DNA of 64,000 nt from an uncultured Clostridium sp. (GCA_946414595.1 CAMKPE010000001.1:62001-126000), one strand, 5' to 3'; positions 27,500 through 36,975 are shown, numbered from the stretch's first letter. A program made the numbers and translations. Notes: generated from the sequence alone by a model not told the origin.

Positions 27500-28681
27500 A
27501 TGAAAATAATGTCAATTAATGCTGGTAGTAGTTCACTTAAATTTTCTTTATTTGATATGACTACAGAAGAAGTATTAATTTCAGGTGTGTTTGAACGTAT
27601 TGGTATCGAAGGTGGTACTTATACATTAAAATATAAAGGAGATAAAATCAAAGTTGAACAAGAACTAGATTCTCATTCAACTGCAGTTAAAATATTACTT
27701 GAAAAGTTAATAGAATTACAAGTAATATCTACTTTAGAGGAAATCGAAGGAGTAGGACATAGAATAGTACATGGTGGAGATAAATATACTGAATCAGTTA
27801 TGGTTACTGATGAAGTTGTTGATGACATAATTAGATTTAGTGATTATGCACCACTACATAATCCTGCTCATGCTATATGTATTAAAGCATTTAGAGAAGT
27901 TTTACCTAAAACTCCAATGGTAGTAGTATTCGATACTGCTTATCATCAAACAATAGAAAAAGCAAGATTCTTATATCCAGTACCATATGAATGGTATGAA
28001 AAATATCATATAAGAAAATATGGGGCACATGGAACAAGTCATAGATATATTGCTCAAACATTAAAACAAGAATTAGGAAAAGATGACTTAGATATAATCT
28101 CATGTCACTTAGGAAATGGTGGAAGTATAACTGCAATTAAAGATGAAAAATGTGTAGATACTTCAATGGGATTCACACCACATGCTGGAATTATGATGGG
28201 AACAAGAAGTGGAGATATCGATGTATCATTAGTACCTTATATCATGGAAAAAGAAGGAAAGAGTGCTAGTGAAATCATGAATGACTTAAATAAAAAGTCA
28301 GGATTCTTAGGTGTTTCAGGAGTAAGTAGTGACTCACGTGATATCGAAAATGGTATTAAAGAAGGAAATGAAAGATGTATCCTTGCTGAAGAAATGTATG
28401 TTAACTCAATTGTTAAATATATAGCACAATACTATGTATTATTAGGACATGTTGATGCAATTGCATTTACAGCAGGAATTGGAGAAAATAGTCCAGAAAC
28501 AAGAGCAGCAGTAATTGAAAAATTAGCATGCTTAGGAATCAAGATTGATCCTGAAAAGAATAATATAAGAGGAAAATTTGCAAAAGTTAGTACTGATGAC
28601 TCAACAGTAGAAGTATATGTTGTTCCAACAGATGAAGAATTAATGATTGCAAGAGATACATTAAATTTAATAAATAGATAG
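27500..28681 (+). CDS. ackA: Acetate kinase
   Basis: 393 residues. AckA makes ATP and acetate from acetyl-phosphate, the energy-yielding step of acetate fermentation. Motifs: INAGSSSLKFSLF at the start, GHRIVHGGDKY, FDTAYHQT with the catalytic Asp, HGTSHRYIA, HLGNGGSI, MGTRSGDIDVSLVPY, and FTAGIGENSPETRAA near the end. The ATG at 27500 follows AGAGGGATA; an in-frame GTG at 27482 is upstream of that site. No pta is in the window. nrnA follows after 9 bases. Confidence 0.97.
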   Translation: MKIMSINAGSSSLKFSLFDMTTEEVLISGVFERIGIEGGTYTLKYKGDKIKVEQELDSHSTAVKILLEKLIELQVISTLEEIEGVGHRIVHGGDKYTESVMVTDEVVDDIIRFSDYAPLHNPAHAICIKAFREVLPKTPMVVVFDTAYHQTIEKARFLYPVPYEWYEKYHIRKYGAHGTSHRYIAQTLKQELGKDDLDIISCHLGNGGSITAIKDEKCVDTSMGFTPHAGIMMGTRSGDIDVSLVPYIMEKEGKSASEIMNDLNKKSGFLGVSGVSSDSRDIENGIKEGNERCILAEEMYVNSIVKYIAQYYVLLGHVDAIAFTAGIGENSPETRAAVIEKLACLGIKIDPEKNNIRGKFAKVSTDDSTVEVYVVPTDEELMIARDTLNLINR

Positions 28682-28690
28682 GAAGTAAAA

Positions 28691-29644
28691 ATGCTTAAAC
28701 AAATTTACGAAGAAATAAAAAAATATAATACTATTGTTATTGCAAGACACATTGGAGTAGATCCAGATGCATTAGGGAGCCAGTTTGCGCTTAAAGAAGC
28801 AATTAACTTAAATTTCCCAGATAAACTTGTTTATGCTGTTGGGAGTAAAAGCTCAAGATATAACTACTTTCCAAAACTAGATAGATATGAAATGACAGAT
28901 AATCAAAATGTATTACTAATTGTAGTAGATACTCCTGATAAAAAAAGAGTAGATATTAACAGATTAGATACATTCCCAAATATCTGTAAGATAGATCATC
29001 ATCCAATGATAGATAAATTTGGAGAGTTGGACTATATCGATACTAAAGCATCTAGTGCATCAGAATTAGTACTAAGATTCTTTAAAGAAAACAATATTGA
29101 AATAAATAAACAAATAGCAGAATTCTTATACTATGGAATAGCAAGTGATACTAATAGATTCTTATTTAATACTGACTATAAAACATTTCAAATAGTTAGT
29201 GATTTAATAAAAGAATACGATGTTGATGTTGAAGAATTATATTCACATCTATATGCTAGACCATTTAGTGAAGTAAGATTTCAAGGTTATATATCAGAGA
29301 ATTTAACATTAACTGAAAATGGTTTTGCTTATGTAATAATAAGCAATGATACATTAATTAAATATGGGGTTGATCCAAGTTCAGCAGGTAATATGGTTAA
29401 TAATTTTAACAATATTGATGAAGTAATCGCTTGGGCAACTATTTCAGAAGATGTTAAGAATAACTTGTTCAAGTTTAATATAAGATCTCGTGGACCAATA
29501 GTTAATACAATTGCAGAACGTTACAATGGTGGAGGTCATGCCTTAGCTAGTGGAGCAAGAGTAAAAACAATGGATGAAGTTCAATTATTAATTAATGAAT
29601 TAGATAATATCTGTAGAGTATATAACGAGAAAGAAGGAAACTAA
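28691..29644 (+). CDS. nrnA: DHH/DHHA1 phosphoesterase, NrnA type
   Basis: 317 residues. DHH motifs: ARHIGVDPDALGSQFAL near 19-35, VVDTPD near 79-84, KIDHHP near 98-103 and the metal site ASDTNRF near 152-158. The DHHA1 part ends in NGGGHALASGARV. NrnA degrades nano-RNA and dephosphorylates pAp. Its position between ackA and engB, with engB starting one base after the stop, indicates a three-gene unit. Confidence 0.9.
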   Translation: MLKQIYEEIKKYNTIVIARHIGVDPDALGSQFALKEAINLNFPDKLVYAVGSKSSRYNYFPKLDRYEMTDNQNVLLIVVDTPDKKRVDINRLDTFPNICKIDHHPMIDKFGELDYIDTKASSASELVLRFFKENNIEINKQIAEFLYYGIASDTNRFLFNTDYKTFQIVSDLIKEYDVDVEELYSHLYARPFSEVRFQGYISENLTLTENGFAYVIISNDTLIKYGVDPSSAGNMVNNFNNIDEVIAWATISEDVKNNLFKFNIRSRGPIVNTIAERYNGGGHALASGARVKTMDEVQLLINELDNICRVYNEKEGN

Positions 29645-29645
29645 T

Positions 29646-30230
29646 ATGAAAGTTGATAATGTTAACTTATATGTAAGTGCAGTAAGAAGAAGCCAATATC
29701 CAGAAGATAACCTTCCAGAGTTTATAATGCTTGGAAGAAGTAATGTTGGTAAAAGCAGCTTCATGAATACACTTGTTAATAGAAAAAACTTGGCTAGAAT
29801 ATCTTCAAAACCAGGAAAAACAAGTACAATTAATTTCTTTAATGTTGAAGATTCATTCTATTTAGTAGATGTTCCAGGATATGGATATGCAGATACATCA
29901 AAAGAAGAAATAAGAAAATTTGGATTAATGGTTGAAGAGTATCTACAAAAAAGAAAAGAGCTTAAAAGAGTATTCCTTTTAGTAGATTTTAGACATAGAC
30001 CAACAAATGATGATAAGTTAATGTATGACTTTCTAAAATATTATCAAATACCTGTTACAGTAGTAGCAACTAAAGCCGATAAAGTAAGTTCAAGGGAGAA
30101 AGAAAAGAACTTAAAAGAATTAAGAAACACTTTAGATGTTGTAGTAGGAGATAATATAGTATTATTCTCAAGTATCAGTAAGGTAGGAAGAGAAGAAATA
30201 TTAAAAATAATTGAAGATATAATAAAGTAG
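29646..30230 (+). CDS. engB: Ribosome biogenesis GTPase EngB/YsxC
   Basis: 194 residues, normal. G1 GRSNVGKSSFMNTL near 28-41, G2 region SSKPGKTSTINFF, G3 DVPGYGYAD, G4 ATKADK. EngB is an essential GTPase for 50S subunit assembly. Overlap-like spacing with nrnA suggests coupled translation. Confidence 0.96.
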   Translation: MKVDNVNLYVSAVRRSQYPEDNLPEFIMLGRSNVGKSSFMNTLVNRKNLARISSKPGKTSTINFFNVEDSFYLVDVPGYGYADTSKEEIRKFGLMVEEYLQKRKELKRVFLLVDFRHRPTNDDKLMYDFLKYYQIPVTVVATKADKVSSREKEKNLKELRNTLDVVVGDNIVLFSSISKVGREEILKIIEDIIK

Positions 30231-30254
30231 CACTAAAAAAGTGCTTTTTATTTT
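30229..30254 (+). terminator. Intrinsic terminator after engB
   Basis: AGCAC, loop of seven mostly A, GTGCT, then TTTTATTTT. The stem starts in the stop codon and is short. Confidence 0.65.
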
Positions 30255-30341
30255 ACATTTTTTATAGCCAATATGTGTAAAATTACTTTACTAGTAAAAA
30301 AATTGATAATATAATTAAAATAGAGGAAGAAGAGGATAGAT

Positions 30342-30992
30342 ATGGAAAAGACTAAGAGAGCACAAGATAAATTAGTATTATCAATTATCGGAGTTTCTGC
30401 AGGTATTGCCTTTTTAGGTGGAACTGCATATGGTGAGAGTTTTAAAGCTCGTAAAATTGGAGATAACGTTAAATATGTAGAAAATGAAGAAATAGTATCA
30501 GCTGGATATGGAAATAACAGTGGAACTTTAGGATTCGATGAATATAACATTATTTACGATGAAAATGAATATAGCTATACATTCATCTTTGATAACTATG
30601 CTGGATTAAATGATTCATATTTTGAAGTACGTTATGGTGATGATAGAAGTTCTATTAACCTTGTAAGAAACTATATAGCAGATAACCATACAGAAGGACA
30701 TTTAATTGAATTCGATCAAAATGTAGTAGATTCTTTTGTAGCAGGATTTGGAGATAACAACGATGAAGATGCAATATTCTTCATATTAGAAGACGGAAGC
30801 ATTGAATATATTCTTGTTGGAAGAGCAGTTAAAAACGATGACTACAGAACATTTAAGATTGATGAATTAACTAACGTAGTTAAACATTACAATGCTAATG
30901 CATGTAGCGATGTAACTTCAGTATGCAAGAGAACTGTACTTGTTCAATCAATGGATGGAACAATTTACGATTTAGAGAAATACGTTAAATAA
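30342..30992 (+). CDS. Exported hypothetical protein
   Basis: 216 residues with an uncleaved or cleavable N-terminal hydrophobic segment (about 11-30) and an extracellular domain. Its middle reads GNNSGTLGFDEYNIIYDENEYSYTFIF and the C-terminal part carries a Cys pair (NACSDVTSVCKRT). No family recognised. GAGGATAGAT precedes the ATG. Single-gene unit. Confidence 0.75.
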   Translation: MEKTKRAQDKLVLSIIGVSAGIAFLGGTAYGESFKARKIGDNVKYVENEEIVSAGYGNNSGTLGFDEYNIIYDENEYSYTFIFDNYAGLNDSYFEVRYGDDRSSINLVRNYIADNHTEGHLIEFDQNVVDSFVAGFGDNNDEDAIFFILEDGSIEYILVGRAVKNDDYRTFKIDELTNVVKHYNANACSDVTSVCKRTVLVQSMDGTIYDLEKYVK

Positions 30993-31012
30993 AGCACGAA
31001 AGTGCTTTTTTC
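30991..31012 (+). terminator. Intrinsic terminator, GAAA tetraloop
   Basis: AAAGCAC, loop GAAA, GTGCTTT and more T; the stem overlaps the stop codon. Confidence 0.85.
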
Positions 31013-31057
31013 TTTTGCCAAAAATAATTAATAACATAAAATACTTTAGGTGATAAC

Positions 31058-31450
31058 TTGAAATATCAATTATTAGATAATAATAAATTTTTAACAGAAA
31101 TAAATAATTCTTATATGCATCTAAATAAAGATAACCTATATGATTATTTAAAGAATATTCTAATAAAAGTTAAGAAGAAATATAACTATGATATATATGG
31201 CTACTATGATGTATTTATTTATGAAATAGGTAATTTAAAAACAGTTATTGAGTTTATTAAAAAAGATAAAGAAGATTTCTTTAAGAATAGTATTGATTTA
31301 AAGATTAATTATGTTAATAAAGATGTTAAAATATTATTAGATGATTATACTATCCTAAATAGATTTTCTATTTATTCAAAAGATATAAAAGATAAGGATA
31401 TAATTAAGATATGTGAACATTATTCTATAGAAAATCTTAATTTACAATAA
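31058..31450 (+). CDS. Hypothetical protein with TTG start
   Basis: 130 residues, soluble, very rich in Lys, Tyr, Asp and Asn. The only plausible start is TTG 31058, correctly spaced from AGGTGATAAC. No family recognised. The end of the gene overlaps the -35 of the der promoter (31441-31446). Confidence 0.65.
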   Translation: MKYQLLDNNKFLTEINNSYMHLNKDNLYDYLKNILIKVKKKYNYDIYGYYDVFIYEIGNLKTVIEFIKKDKEDFFKNSIDLKINYVNKDVKILLDDYTILNRFSIYSKDIKDKDIIKICEHYSIENLNLQ

Positions 31451-31469
31451 TATAAGGATATGCTATAAT
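31441..31469 (+). promoter_or_regulatory. SigmaA-type promoter for der
   Basis: TTTACA (31441-31446), 17-base spacer, TATAAT (31464-31469), with the -35 over the last codons of the previous gene. Confidence 0.7.
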
Positions 31470-31493
31470 ATACGAGAGTTAAGGGGTGATACC

Positions 31494-32798
31494 ATGAAAA
31501 TTCCAACAGTTGCCTTAGTAGGAAGACCTAATGTAGGTAAGAGTACTATCTTTAATAAACTAGTAGGAGAGAAGATTTCAATTATTGAAGATACTCCAGG
31601 AGTTACTAGAGACAGAATTTATAGTGAAGCAACATACAAAGATTACAAGTTTAATGTTATAGATACTGGTGGTATTGATGGATCTTTAGAAAAGTTTAAT
31701 GACGTTATTAAAATGCAAGCTGAAATAGCTATTGATGAATCTGACTTAGTATTATTCGTTGTAGACGGAAAAGAAGGATTAACATCAAACGATTTCTTAG
31801 TAAGAGATATGCTAAGAAACAGTGGAAAAAAAGTTATTGTAGTAATTAATAAAGTTGATAATAAAAAGTCTGAAGAAAATATTTATGATTTCTATGAATT
31901 AGGATTTGATACATATCTACCAGTAAGTGGAGAACATGGTATTGGATTCTTTGAATTAAAAGATGAAATAGTAAGTAATTTTCAAAAGAAAGAATACTAT
32001 ACTGAAGATAAAAGATTAAAATTCTCAGTTATTGGAAGACCTAATGTAGGTAAAAGTAGTTTAATTAATGCAATGCTTAATGAAGAACGTGTAATAGTAA
32101 GTGATGTTGCAGGAACTACAAGAGATGCAATAGATACAGTAATGAAGTATAATGACGAAGAATTTGTTATTATAGATACTGCAGGAATGAGAAAAAAAGG
32201 AAGAATATATGAAGCAATAGAAAAATATAGTCTTCTTCGTTCAATGAAAGCAATAGATAGATCAGATATATGTTTATTAGTAATTAATGCTGAAGAAGGA
32301 ATAATCGAACATGATAAACATATTGCAGGTTACGTTCTAGAAAAAGGAAAAGGATTAATAATTGTAGTTAATAAGTGGGATGCAGTTGAAAATCCTGACA
32401 AAAAAGAGTATATTAAAAAAGTAAGAGCAGAATTTCAATTCTTAAGTTATGTTCCAATCGTATTCACAAGTGCACTTACTAAAAAAGGTGTTCATACAAT
32501 AATGCCTGAAGTATTAAAAGTAAGTGAAAACATCAAAAGAGAAATAGCCACAAATGTATTAAATGATGTAATAACTGATGCATATATGTTGAATATACCT
32601 CCATCATATAAAGGGAAGAGACTTAAAATATACTTTGTTAATCAATCAGGAACTAAACCTCCAAAATTCACGTTCCATGTTAATAACAAAGGATTAGTAC
32701 ACTTCTCATATGAAAGATATTTGGAAAATAAATTAAGAGAGAACTTCGAACTTGAAGGGACACCAATAATCTTACAATTTAAGAACAGGAGTGAATAA
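31494..32798 (+). CDS. der: Tandem-GTPase ribosome assembly factor Der (EngA)
   Basis: 434 residues, normal. Two GTPase domains: first with GRPNVGKSTIFNKL near 9-22 and DTGGIDG; second with GRPNVGKSSLINAM near 180-193 and DTAGMRKKG. A KH-like C-terminal domain includes YFVNQSGTKPPKFTFHVN. Der is needed for 50S assembly. In B. subtilis der sits upstream of spoIVA and hbs; here the same three genes are in that order but separated by an island of other genes. A small gene starts one base after its stop. Confidence 0.97.
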   Translation: MKIPTVALVGRPNVGKSTIFNKLVGEKISIIEDTPGVTRDRIYSEATYKDYKFNVIDTGGIDGSLEKFNDVIKMQAEIAIDESDLVLFVVDGKEGLTSNDFLVRDMLRNSGKKVIVVINKVDNKKSEENIYDFYELGFDTYLPVSGEHGIGFFELKDEIVSNFQKKEYYTEDKRLKFSVIGRPNVGKSSLINAMLNEERVIVSDVAGTTRDAIDTVMKYNDEEFVIIDTAGMRKKGRIYEAIEKYSLLRSMKAIDRSDICLLVINAEEGIIEHDKHIAGYVLEKGKGLIIVVNKWDAVENPDKKEYIKKVRAEFQFLSYVPIVFTSALTKKGVHTIMPEVLKVSENIKREIATNVLNDVITDAYMLNIPPSYKGKRLKIYFVNQSGTKPPKFTFHVNNKGLVHFSYERYLENKLRENFELEGTPIILQFKNRSE

Positions 32799-32799
32799 A

Positions 32800-32997
32800 A
32801 TGATATTTAATACTGATTTAAATGCACAAAGAAATGCTTCTTATGAAGGAACAATTAAAAACCTAGAAAAAGCTCAACAATTACTTGATGAAAGATATAG
32901 AAATAAACAAGTAAGTGATGCTGATTACATTAAGAAGTCTAATGAAATCAAATCACAAATCGATAAGTATAAAGCTGTAATTGGAAGAGAATGGTAA
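32800..32997 (+). CDS. Small coiled-coil protein
   Basis: 65 residues from ATG 32800, after AGGAG that lies in the end of der. The sequence is helical with regular heptads (IKNLEKAQQLLDERYRNKQVSDADYIKKSNEIKSQIDKY). Soluble and unrecognised; it resembles SHOCT-like tails in having LDERYRNKQVSDADYIKK, but the match is weak. Coupled to der. Confidence 0.65.
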   Translation: MIFNTDLNAQRNASYEGTIKNLEKAQQLLDERYRNKQVSDADYIKKSNEIKSQIDKYKAVIGREW

Positions 32998-32999
32998 AA

Positions 33000-33027
33000 A
33001 AAGTATTAGGAAACTAATACTTTTTTT
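33000..33027 (+). terminator. Intrinsic terminator, GAAA tetraloop
   Basis: AAGTATTAG, loop GAAA, CTAATACTT, then T run. Confidence 0.9.
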
Positions 33028-33089
33028 ATTCAAAAAAAGACAAAAATATGGTATATTTAATGATATAGTAATAATAGAAGAGGTATGTT

Positions 33090-35741
33090 ATGAAAGAGAG
33101 AAAAGGGTTTACGCTAATTGAAATAATAGCAGCAGTAATTATATTGGGTATAATATCAATTATTGCAGTAATTACATATACAAATAGCATGCAAGAATTT
33201 AGAGAAAGTTATTATGTTTCTTTGGAAAGATCATTAACAGAATCAGGTAAAGAATTCTTTAATGATAATAGAAACTATAGACCAACTTCTATTTTTGCAG
33301 CACAAAAAGTACCAATATCAATTCTTGAAGCAAAATCATATATAGATGACATAATTGATTACACTGGAAAGAAATGTGATAAAAGTAGTTACGTAATAGC
33401 AATTAAGACATCAAAAAATGACTATGTTTACCATACTTGTTTAGTATGCTCAGAAGATACATATTCAAATTTGGAAGATAAATATTGTGATAGTGTATGG
33501 GATGATGCTACAACAGTAAGACCTTCACTTGAAGAATTTGATGACCTTTATGTATATAAAAACACTTCACAAGAAAAATTAAGAAATAAATTATTGGCGT
33601 CTGTATCTATCACTAAATATGATAGAAATGGTAACATTATTGAAACAGCTGATGGAGATGGAGTTGATGGAGTACCACAAATACTTCCAGAAAACATCGA
33701 TGTAGTTGATACATCAAAAATTGGAACATATATTGTTACTTATAAATACAATAACAAGAGTGTAGATAGAAGAGTTCATGTATATGAAAATAGTGAACCA
33801 GAAGTAGTTATTACAAAGACTAATAAATATGCAAAAACTATAGTAGAAGATGGGGTAACAGAAGATACAAAGACAACAGTTTACTCATCAGGTGATTGGG
33901 CACAAGATATTAATTTAAGCTTTACTCCAGGATCTAATTTCTATTCAGAATCTGGGCAAAAAGTTTCTCAATACCAATGGAATAAAGATGGTAAATGGCA
34001 AAAAATCTGTGACTCTATAGGAGCAGATGGAAGTTGTACTCTTGACTATAGAACAGAAATGAACGAAGAAATAGCATTCAGAGTTGTTGATACTGAAGGT
34101 AATATCAGTAAAGAAACTACAACTGTTGTAATAAGAATAGATAGAACTAACCCAACATGTACTTTAACAAAAGAAGGTACACCTGGAGTTAATGACTGGT
34201 TCCATTCAAATGTAATAGTTAAGTTCGATACAATTAAAGATCAACAAAGCATGATTTCTGAAGCTAAAAGTGGAATTGGATTTAACTCAATTAGAAGAGG
34301 AGTTGAAACTTACTCATCTTCATCAAGAACAAATAATGTAAGTCTTCAACATACAGATGAAAGTCAATATGTTTGGTACTATGGATTTGTTGAAGATAAA
34401 GCACAAAACTATGCAACATGTAGTACAAAACTAAGAAAAGACACAGTAGCACCATCATGTACAATAACTGGGCATGCAACACTTAACTGTTCAGATGCTA
34501 CTTCAAACTTAGTTAAAGTATACTTTGGAAAAGATGACAATAGTTCTGGAGGTACTGCACTAAATCGTGAAGATACATGGTCTGGAACTGGAACTGTTGA
34601 TTCAACAGGTGTCTGGTACTTAAAAGCAACAGATCATTCAGGAAATACATATCAAACATTCTCAAATTATTATTTAGTAACTTATAATAAAAATGGTGGA
34701 GATGCTGATCCTGCTAAAACTAGTGAGATAAAACGTGAGACTGAATCAGCTGACTTATCTCAAGTAGTTAGAAGAGAAGGATATAGGATGATTGGATGGC
34801 ATACATCTAGTACATCTACTACAGCACTTTCAACATATACAGTAAATAGTAACGTAACACTTTATGCAATTTACATAAAATGTGCAGCTGGTTACCATAC
34901 AAATACAAGTGGTAAAGGTTGTGAAGCTAACACTTATACTGTTACTTACAAAGCAAATGGTGGATCTGGTGCAGATCAAATACAAACAGTAACATTCGAT
35001 GCAGCATGGAAAACAAAAGCAGCAGTATTTACAAGAACTGGATTTACTCAAACTGGTTGGTCAACATCAGCATCTGGTACAATTACTCATAACTTAGACA
35101 CAGATCAAGGTGCTTATAAAACAGTTGGTAACTTAACATTATATGCAACATGGAGAGCAAACTGTTCATCTGGATATACATATCAATCAAACGGAACATG
35201 TTTAAAAACTTATACAGCAACAACTAACTATTCATGTAACTCTGGAGATTCAAGAAGTGGAACAACATGTTATCATTCAACAACATATGGAGCAACATAT
35301 ACTTACTCAGGAGGATGTTCTTGGGTAGATGATGGATGTCATGGACACTTTAGTAAGAATGACATTCAACAAGGTGTTGGAAATAAATCAGATATGCCAG
35401 AATGTACTGGATCAAATGGATTTACTGGTACTATAAAATGTGGATATGATTATCCATCAGGAACTTACTACAAGTGGCATGACTGTGGTAAAGGAAAACA
35501 TGGTAAAGTGAATGCTGCAGGAACTGGATACAATTGTTCAAATAACAATGGAGATAGATATACATATAAAGAGTCAGTATGTAAATGTTCTGGAACTGGA
35601 TCATATTCATGTAATTCAGGAGATTCATTAAGTGGATCAACATGTACACATACAACAACATATACAGCAACAACATACTATACATGTAATTCAGGAGACT
35701 CATTAAATGGAACAACATGTACAAGTGTATATACACCATAA
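33090..35741 (+). CDS. Giant type IV pseudopilin-like protein with InlB-type and Cys-rich repeats
   Basis: 883 residues. The start MKERKGFTLIEIIAAVIILG is a perfect prepilin signal (cleavage G/F, Glu at +5, then a hydrophobic helix). Downstream are a cystatin-like Cys pair (HTCLVCSEDTYSNLEDKYC), a DUF5011-like module (GTYIVTYKYNNKSVDRRVHVYEN), Ig-like modules beginning CTLTKEGTPGVNDWF and CTITGHATLNC, and two Listeria-Bacteroides (InlB B) repeats ending TLYAIY and TLYATW. The last 200 residues hold about 20 cysteines with a motif CNSGDSxxGxTC three times. Pilin-like secretion would need a PilB/PilC/PilD system; none is in the window. A displayed adhesin is an inference. First gene of the island between der and hbs. 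Confidence 0.85.
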   Translation: MKERKGFTLIEIIAAVIILGIISIIAVITYTNSMQEFRESYYVSLERSLTESGKEFFNDNRNYRPTSIFAAQKVPISILEAKSYIDDIIDYTGKKCDKSSYVIAIKTSKNDYVYHTCLVCSEDTYSNLEDKYCDSVWDDATTVRPSLEEFDDLYVYKNTSQEKLRNKLLASVSITKYDRNGNIIETADGDGVDGVPQILPENIDVVDTSKIGTYIVTYKYNNKSVDRRVHVYENSEPEVVITKTNKYAKTIVEDGVTEDTKTTVYSSGDWAQDINLSFTPGSNFYSESGQKVSQYQWNKDGKWQKICDSIGADGSCTLDYRTEMNEEIAFRVVDTEGNISKETTTVVIRIDRTNPTCTLTKEGTPGVNDWFHSNVIVKFDTIKDQQSMISEAKSGIGFNSIRRGVETYSSSSRTNNVSLQHTDESQYVWYYGFVEDKAQNYATCSTKLRKDTVAPSCTITGHATLNCSDATSNLVKVYFGKDDNSSGGTALNREDTWSGTGTVDSTGVWYLKATDHSGNTYQTFSNYYLVTYNKNGGDADPAKTSEIKRETESADLSQVVRREGYRMIGWHTSSTSTTALSTYTVNSNVTLYAIYIKCAAGYHTNTSGKGCEANTYTVTYKANGGSGADQIQTVTFDAAWKTKAAVFTRTGFTQTGWSTSASGTITHNLDTDQGAYKTVGNLTLYATWRANCSSGYTYQSNGTCLKTYTATTNYSCNSGDSRSGTTCYHSTTYGATYTYSGGCSWVDDGCHGHFSKNDIQQGVGNKSDMPECTGSNGFTGTIKCGYDYPSGTYYKWHDCGKGKHGKVNAAGTGYNCSNNNGDRYTYKESVCKCSGTGSYSCNSGDSLSGSTCTHTTTYTATTYYTCNSGDSLNGTTCTSVYTP

Positions 35742-35759
35742 AAAGAATGGAGATAGTAT

Positions 35760-36203
35760 ATGAATAAGAATACAAATAATAAAACTGAAAAGAAAGAAAG
35801 TCCAATAACAATAATAATATTCATCGGATTACTACTTGTTGCAATTGGAATTCCTGCAATATTCTTAAAAGATAGCAAAAAAGACGATAAGGAAGATATT
35901 ATTACATTAAGAAAAATACTTCCAGAAGAATTAAATAACAATACAGCAAAAGAAATATTACAATATGGACATGATACAATGCTAAAAAAAGAAAACTGGG
36001 AAGTAGTTAATGCAAGTCTATATGCAACAAACGATCTTAATGGATTTGTTATCAATTATGAAGCTAAAAACAATACAGGAACATGGTATAAACAAACAAT
36101 AATAACATACAAAAATGGTACATGGACAATAGATTTACCAGGATGGACTGAAGGAGAAAAAGATATTTCTTCATACGGAACATTCTATGGACACGAAGAA
36201 TAG
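35760..36203 (+). CDS. Membrane-anchored protein, paralogue of 37901-38545
   Basis: 147 residues: Lys-rich start, one transmembrane segment (16-36), then an extracellular domain ending QTIITYKNGTWTIDLPGW and GTFYGHEE. The same module (QTIIKYENGAWVIDLNGW) occurs in the protein at 37901-38545. Function unknown. GGAGATAGT precedes the ATG, 18 bases after the pseudopilin stop, so it may be co-transcribed with it. Confidence 0.75.
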   Translation: MNKNTNNKTEKKESPITIIIFIGLLLVAIGIPAIFLKDSKKDDKEDIITLRKILPEELNNNTAKEILQYGHDTMLKKENWEVVNASLYATNDLNGFVINYEAKNNTGTWYKQTIITYKNGTWTIDLPGWTEGEKDISSYGTFYGHEE

Positions 36204-36225
36204 TGCGAATAATTCGCACTTTTTC
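36202..36225 (+). terminator. Intrinsic terminator
   Basis: AGTGCGAA, loop TAA, TTCGCACT, then TTTT; begins in the stop codon. Confidence 0.85.
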
Positions 36226-36250
36226 TTTACACTAAAAATGACTAAAAACG

Positions 36251-36279
36251 TTGACACTCTTACAAAACAATAATAAAAT
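36251..36279 (+). promoter_or_regulatory. Strong sigmaA promoter
   Basis: TTGACA (36251-36256), 17-base spacer, TAAAAT (36274-36279), before the two small helical proteins. Confidence 0.8.
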
Positions 36280-36310
36280 TAAATTAGGTAATGATAGGAG
36301 GCTCGAGAAT

Positions 36311-36601
36311 ATGGCACTCAGCGTAACTACTGTAGGTGACATTAATACTGCAAAAGGTAGAATAGTATCTGCACAAGAAAAGTATGTAATGGCACTAGAA
36401 AAAATTAAAACACTTGTTACACAATCAGAACAAAGTTGGAATAGCGTTCAAGCAAAAGATAGTCGTGAACAAATATTAAAAGCAATAGATAATGAATTAA
36501 CAGAAAGAAAAGAAGAAATGCAAGCACAAATTAATTTCTTAACTGATACAGCTAGAATATTAGTTGAATCAGAAGAAGAAATTAAGAATGCTATGGTATA
36601 G
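36311..36601 (+). CDS. Small helical protein, WXG100-like size and fold
   Basis: 96 residues, all helical by composition, with a Trp near the centre (SEQSWNSVQAKD) where a WXG100 helix turn would be; the motif is W-N-S rather than W-x-G. The ATG at 36311 follows AGGAGG; an upstream in-frame TTG is the -35 of the promoter and can be dismissed. Secreted WXG100 proteins are exported by type VII systems, but no EssC-type ATPase is in the window. The next gene, also small and helical, follows after 8 bases. Confidence 0.75.
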   Translation: MALSVTTVGDINTAKGRIVSAQEKYVMALEKIKTLVTQSEQSWNSVQAKDSREQILKAIDNELTERKEEMQAQINFLTDTARILVESEEEIKNAMV

Positions 36602-36609
36602 GTGATTAT

Positions 36610-36975
36610 ATGAATTTATTTGAAACTATTAATCAACAAGCACTATCTGGTAATAACTTCAAAGATGGAAGTTCTTTAGATGTAAATCCAACTGAATTAA
36701 AATCATTATCTGCAAAACTATCTGAAGCAATTAATGAACTTGCTGAAGCTGATAAACAAGCAAGAATGGGATGGGAAGAAGCAAAAGTAGCACTTGGGCC
36801 TAAAATGACTGCCCAATTATCTGGAGCTTTTGAAAAAACAGATAACGCATATTACAATGCAATATTCCAATTAAATAAATACTCTAACTCTTTAGGAAGA
36901 GTATCAAATATTTGGGAAAGTGCAGAAGATAGAATAATGAAGGCAATTAATAACGTTGATCTTCCTATAAAGTAA
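36610..36975 (+). CDS. Small helical protein, WXG100-like partner
   Basis: 121 residues, predicted two long helices around a central ARMGWEEAKVALGPKM turn. AGGTGATTAT precedes the ATG. Its pairing with the previous gene, both helical and both with a central Trp, resembles heterodimeric ESAT-6/CFP-10 pairs, but sequence identity is too low to assert membership. Its terminator hairpin (36984-37016) overlaps the next gene's ribosome-binding site. Confidence 0.7.
   Translation: MNLFETINQQALSGNNFKDGSSLDVNPTELKSLSAKLSEAINELAEADKQARMGWEEAKVALGPKMTAQLSGAFEKTDNAYYNAIFQLNKYSNSLGRVSNIWESAEDRIMKAINNVDLPIK

Noticed and set aside
36311-36975. Confident type VII secretion locus
   Set aside because: No ATPase, no membrane components and the W-x-G motif is not kept; only size and composition fit.
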